Position numbers and translations under genes: made by a program
DNA from: Chryseobacterium culicis
GTDB taxonomy: Bacteria > Bacteroidota > Bacteroidia > Flavobacteriales > Weeksellaceae
Direction: 5' to 3'
DNA: 64,000 nt
Assembly: GCF_002979755.1 (NCBI RefSeq)
Contig: NZ_PCPP01000001.1
Location: 962,665 to 1,026,664, forward strand
In this document: one piece after another, positions 63,941 to 64,000 of the stretch
Layout: every line of letters starts with the position of its first letter
Numbering within the stretch: position 1 is the first letter of the stretch
Notes under the pieces: model-generated
What the model saw: the letters and a program-made list of their open reading frames with translations, nothing else
Databases searched by the model: none
Told to the model about the DNA's origin: nothing

Positions 63941-64000
63941 CTGTATAATTGATTAGTGGATTTTCAAAACCATACAATATTTCATTTTTTTATATTAATA

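Overview
This window looks like chromosomal DNA of a Flavobacteriia member of the Bacteroidota, most likely Chryseobacterium or a close Weeksellaceae relative. The support is low GC, weak Shine-Dalgarno signals, many promoters of the Bacteroidota type (TTG, 17-20 bases, TAnnTTTG), C-terminal type IX secretion (T9SS) sorting domains, an ATP synthase cluster without beta and epsilon genes, and gene families typical of this group. The genus is inferred from overall resemblance, not from a search. I saw no rRNA, tRNA, CRISPR array, prophage or classical insertion sequence.

Layout. 1-4.8 kb: 5' part of a secreted metallopeptidase-like gene, an Atg22-type MFS transporter, a thiolase and two small orphans. 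5-9 kb: nucleoside permease, bifunctional-nuclease-like protein and etfBA. 9-14 kb: a short-chain dehydrogenase, two tandem T9SS cargo paralogs, an M20 dipeptidase and a small lipoprotein. 14-18 kb: a udk-divIC-mutA-methyltransferase series, interrupted between mutA and the methyltransferase by a GxxExxY gene bounded by 28-base inverted repeats. 18-20 kb: clpS and a CorC/HlyC-type membrane protein. 20-25.5 kb: atpB-E-F-H-A-G preceded by a small DUF6168-like membrane protein. 25.7-34.5 kb: ffh, five outer-membrane beta-barrel genes, phoH, a SAM hydrolase-like gene and a lone E2 acyltransferase. 34.7-38.2 kb: an orphan, a ClC transporter and rpsF-rpsR-rplI. 38.4-43.7 kb: an AraC regulator divergent from a TolC/HlyD/MFS efflux operon that carries an octamer tandem repeat. 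43.8-48.9 kb: aldehyde dehydrogenase, a double-glycine-leader cysteine-rich peptide, a thioredoxin-like protein, an LpxL-like acyltransferase, a glycosyltransferase and a 3'-5' exonuclease. 48.9-56.3 kb: apaG, sucAB, an SRPBCC protein and an S41 peptidase. 56.3-64 kb: the glycogen operon glgB-glgA-glgC, divergent from a carbohydrate-module/esterase fusion and an M17 aminopeptidase.

Most of the window is conserved housekeeping sequence. The parts most worth a second look are the GxxExxY cassette, whose repeat supplies the candidate start codons of the next gene; the leader-type peptide at 45.3 kb; the octamer array inside the efflux operon; two hairpins inside the atp operon that may tune subunit levels; and several palindromic intergenic elements. 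I found no clearly new multi-gene system.
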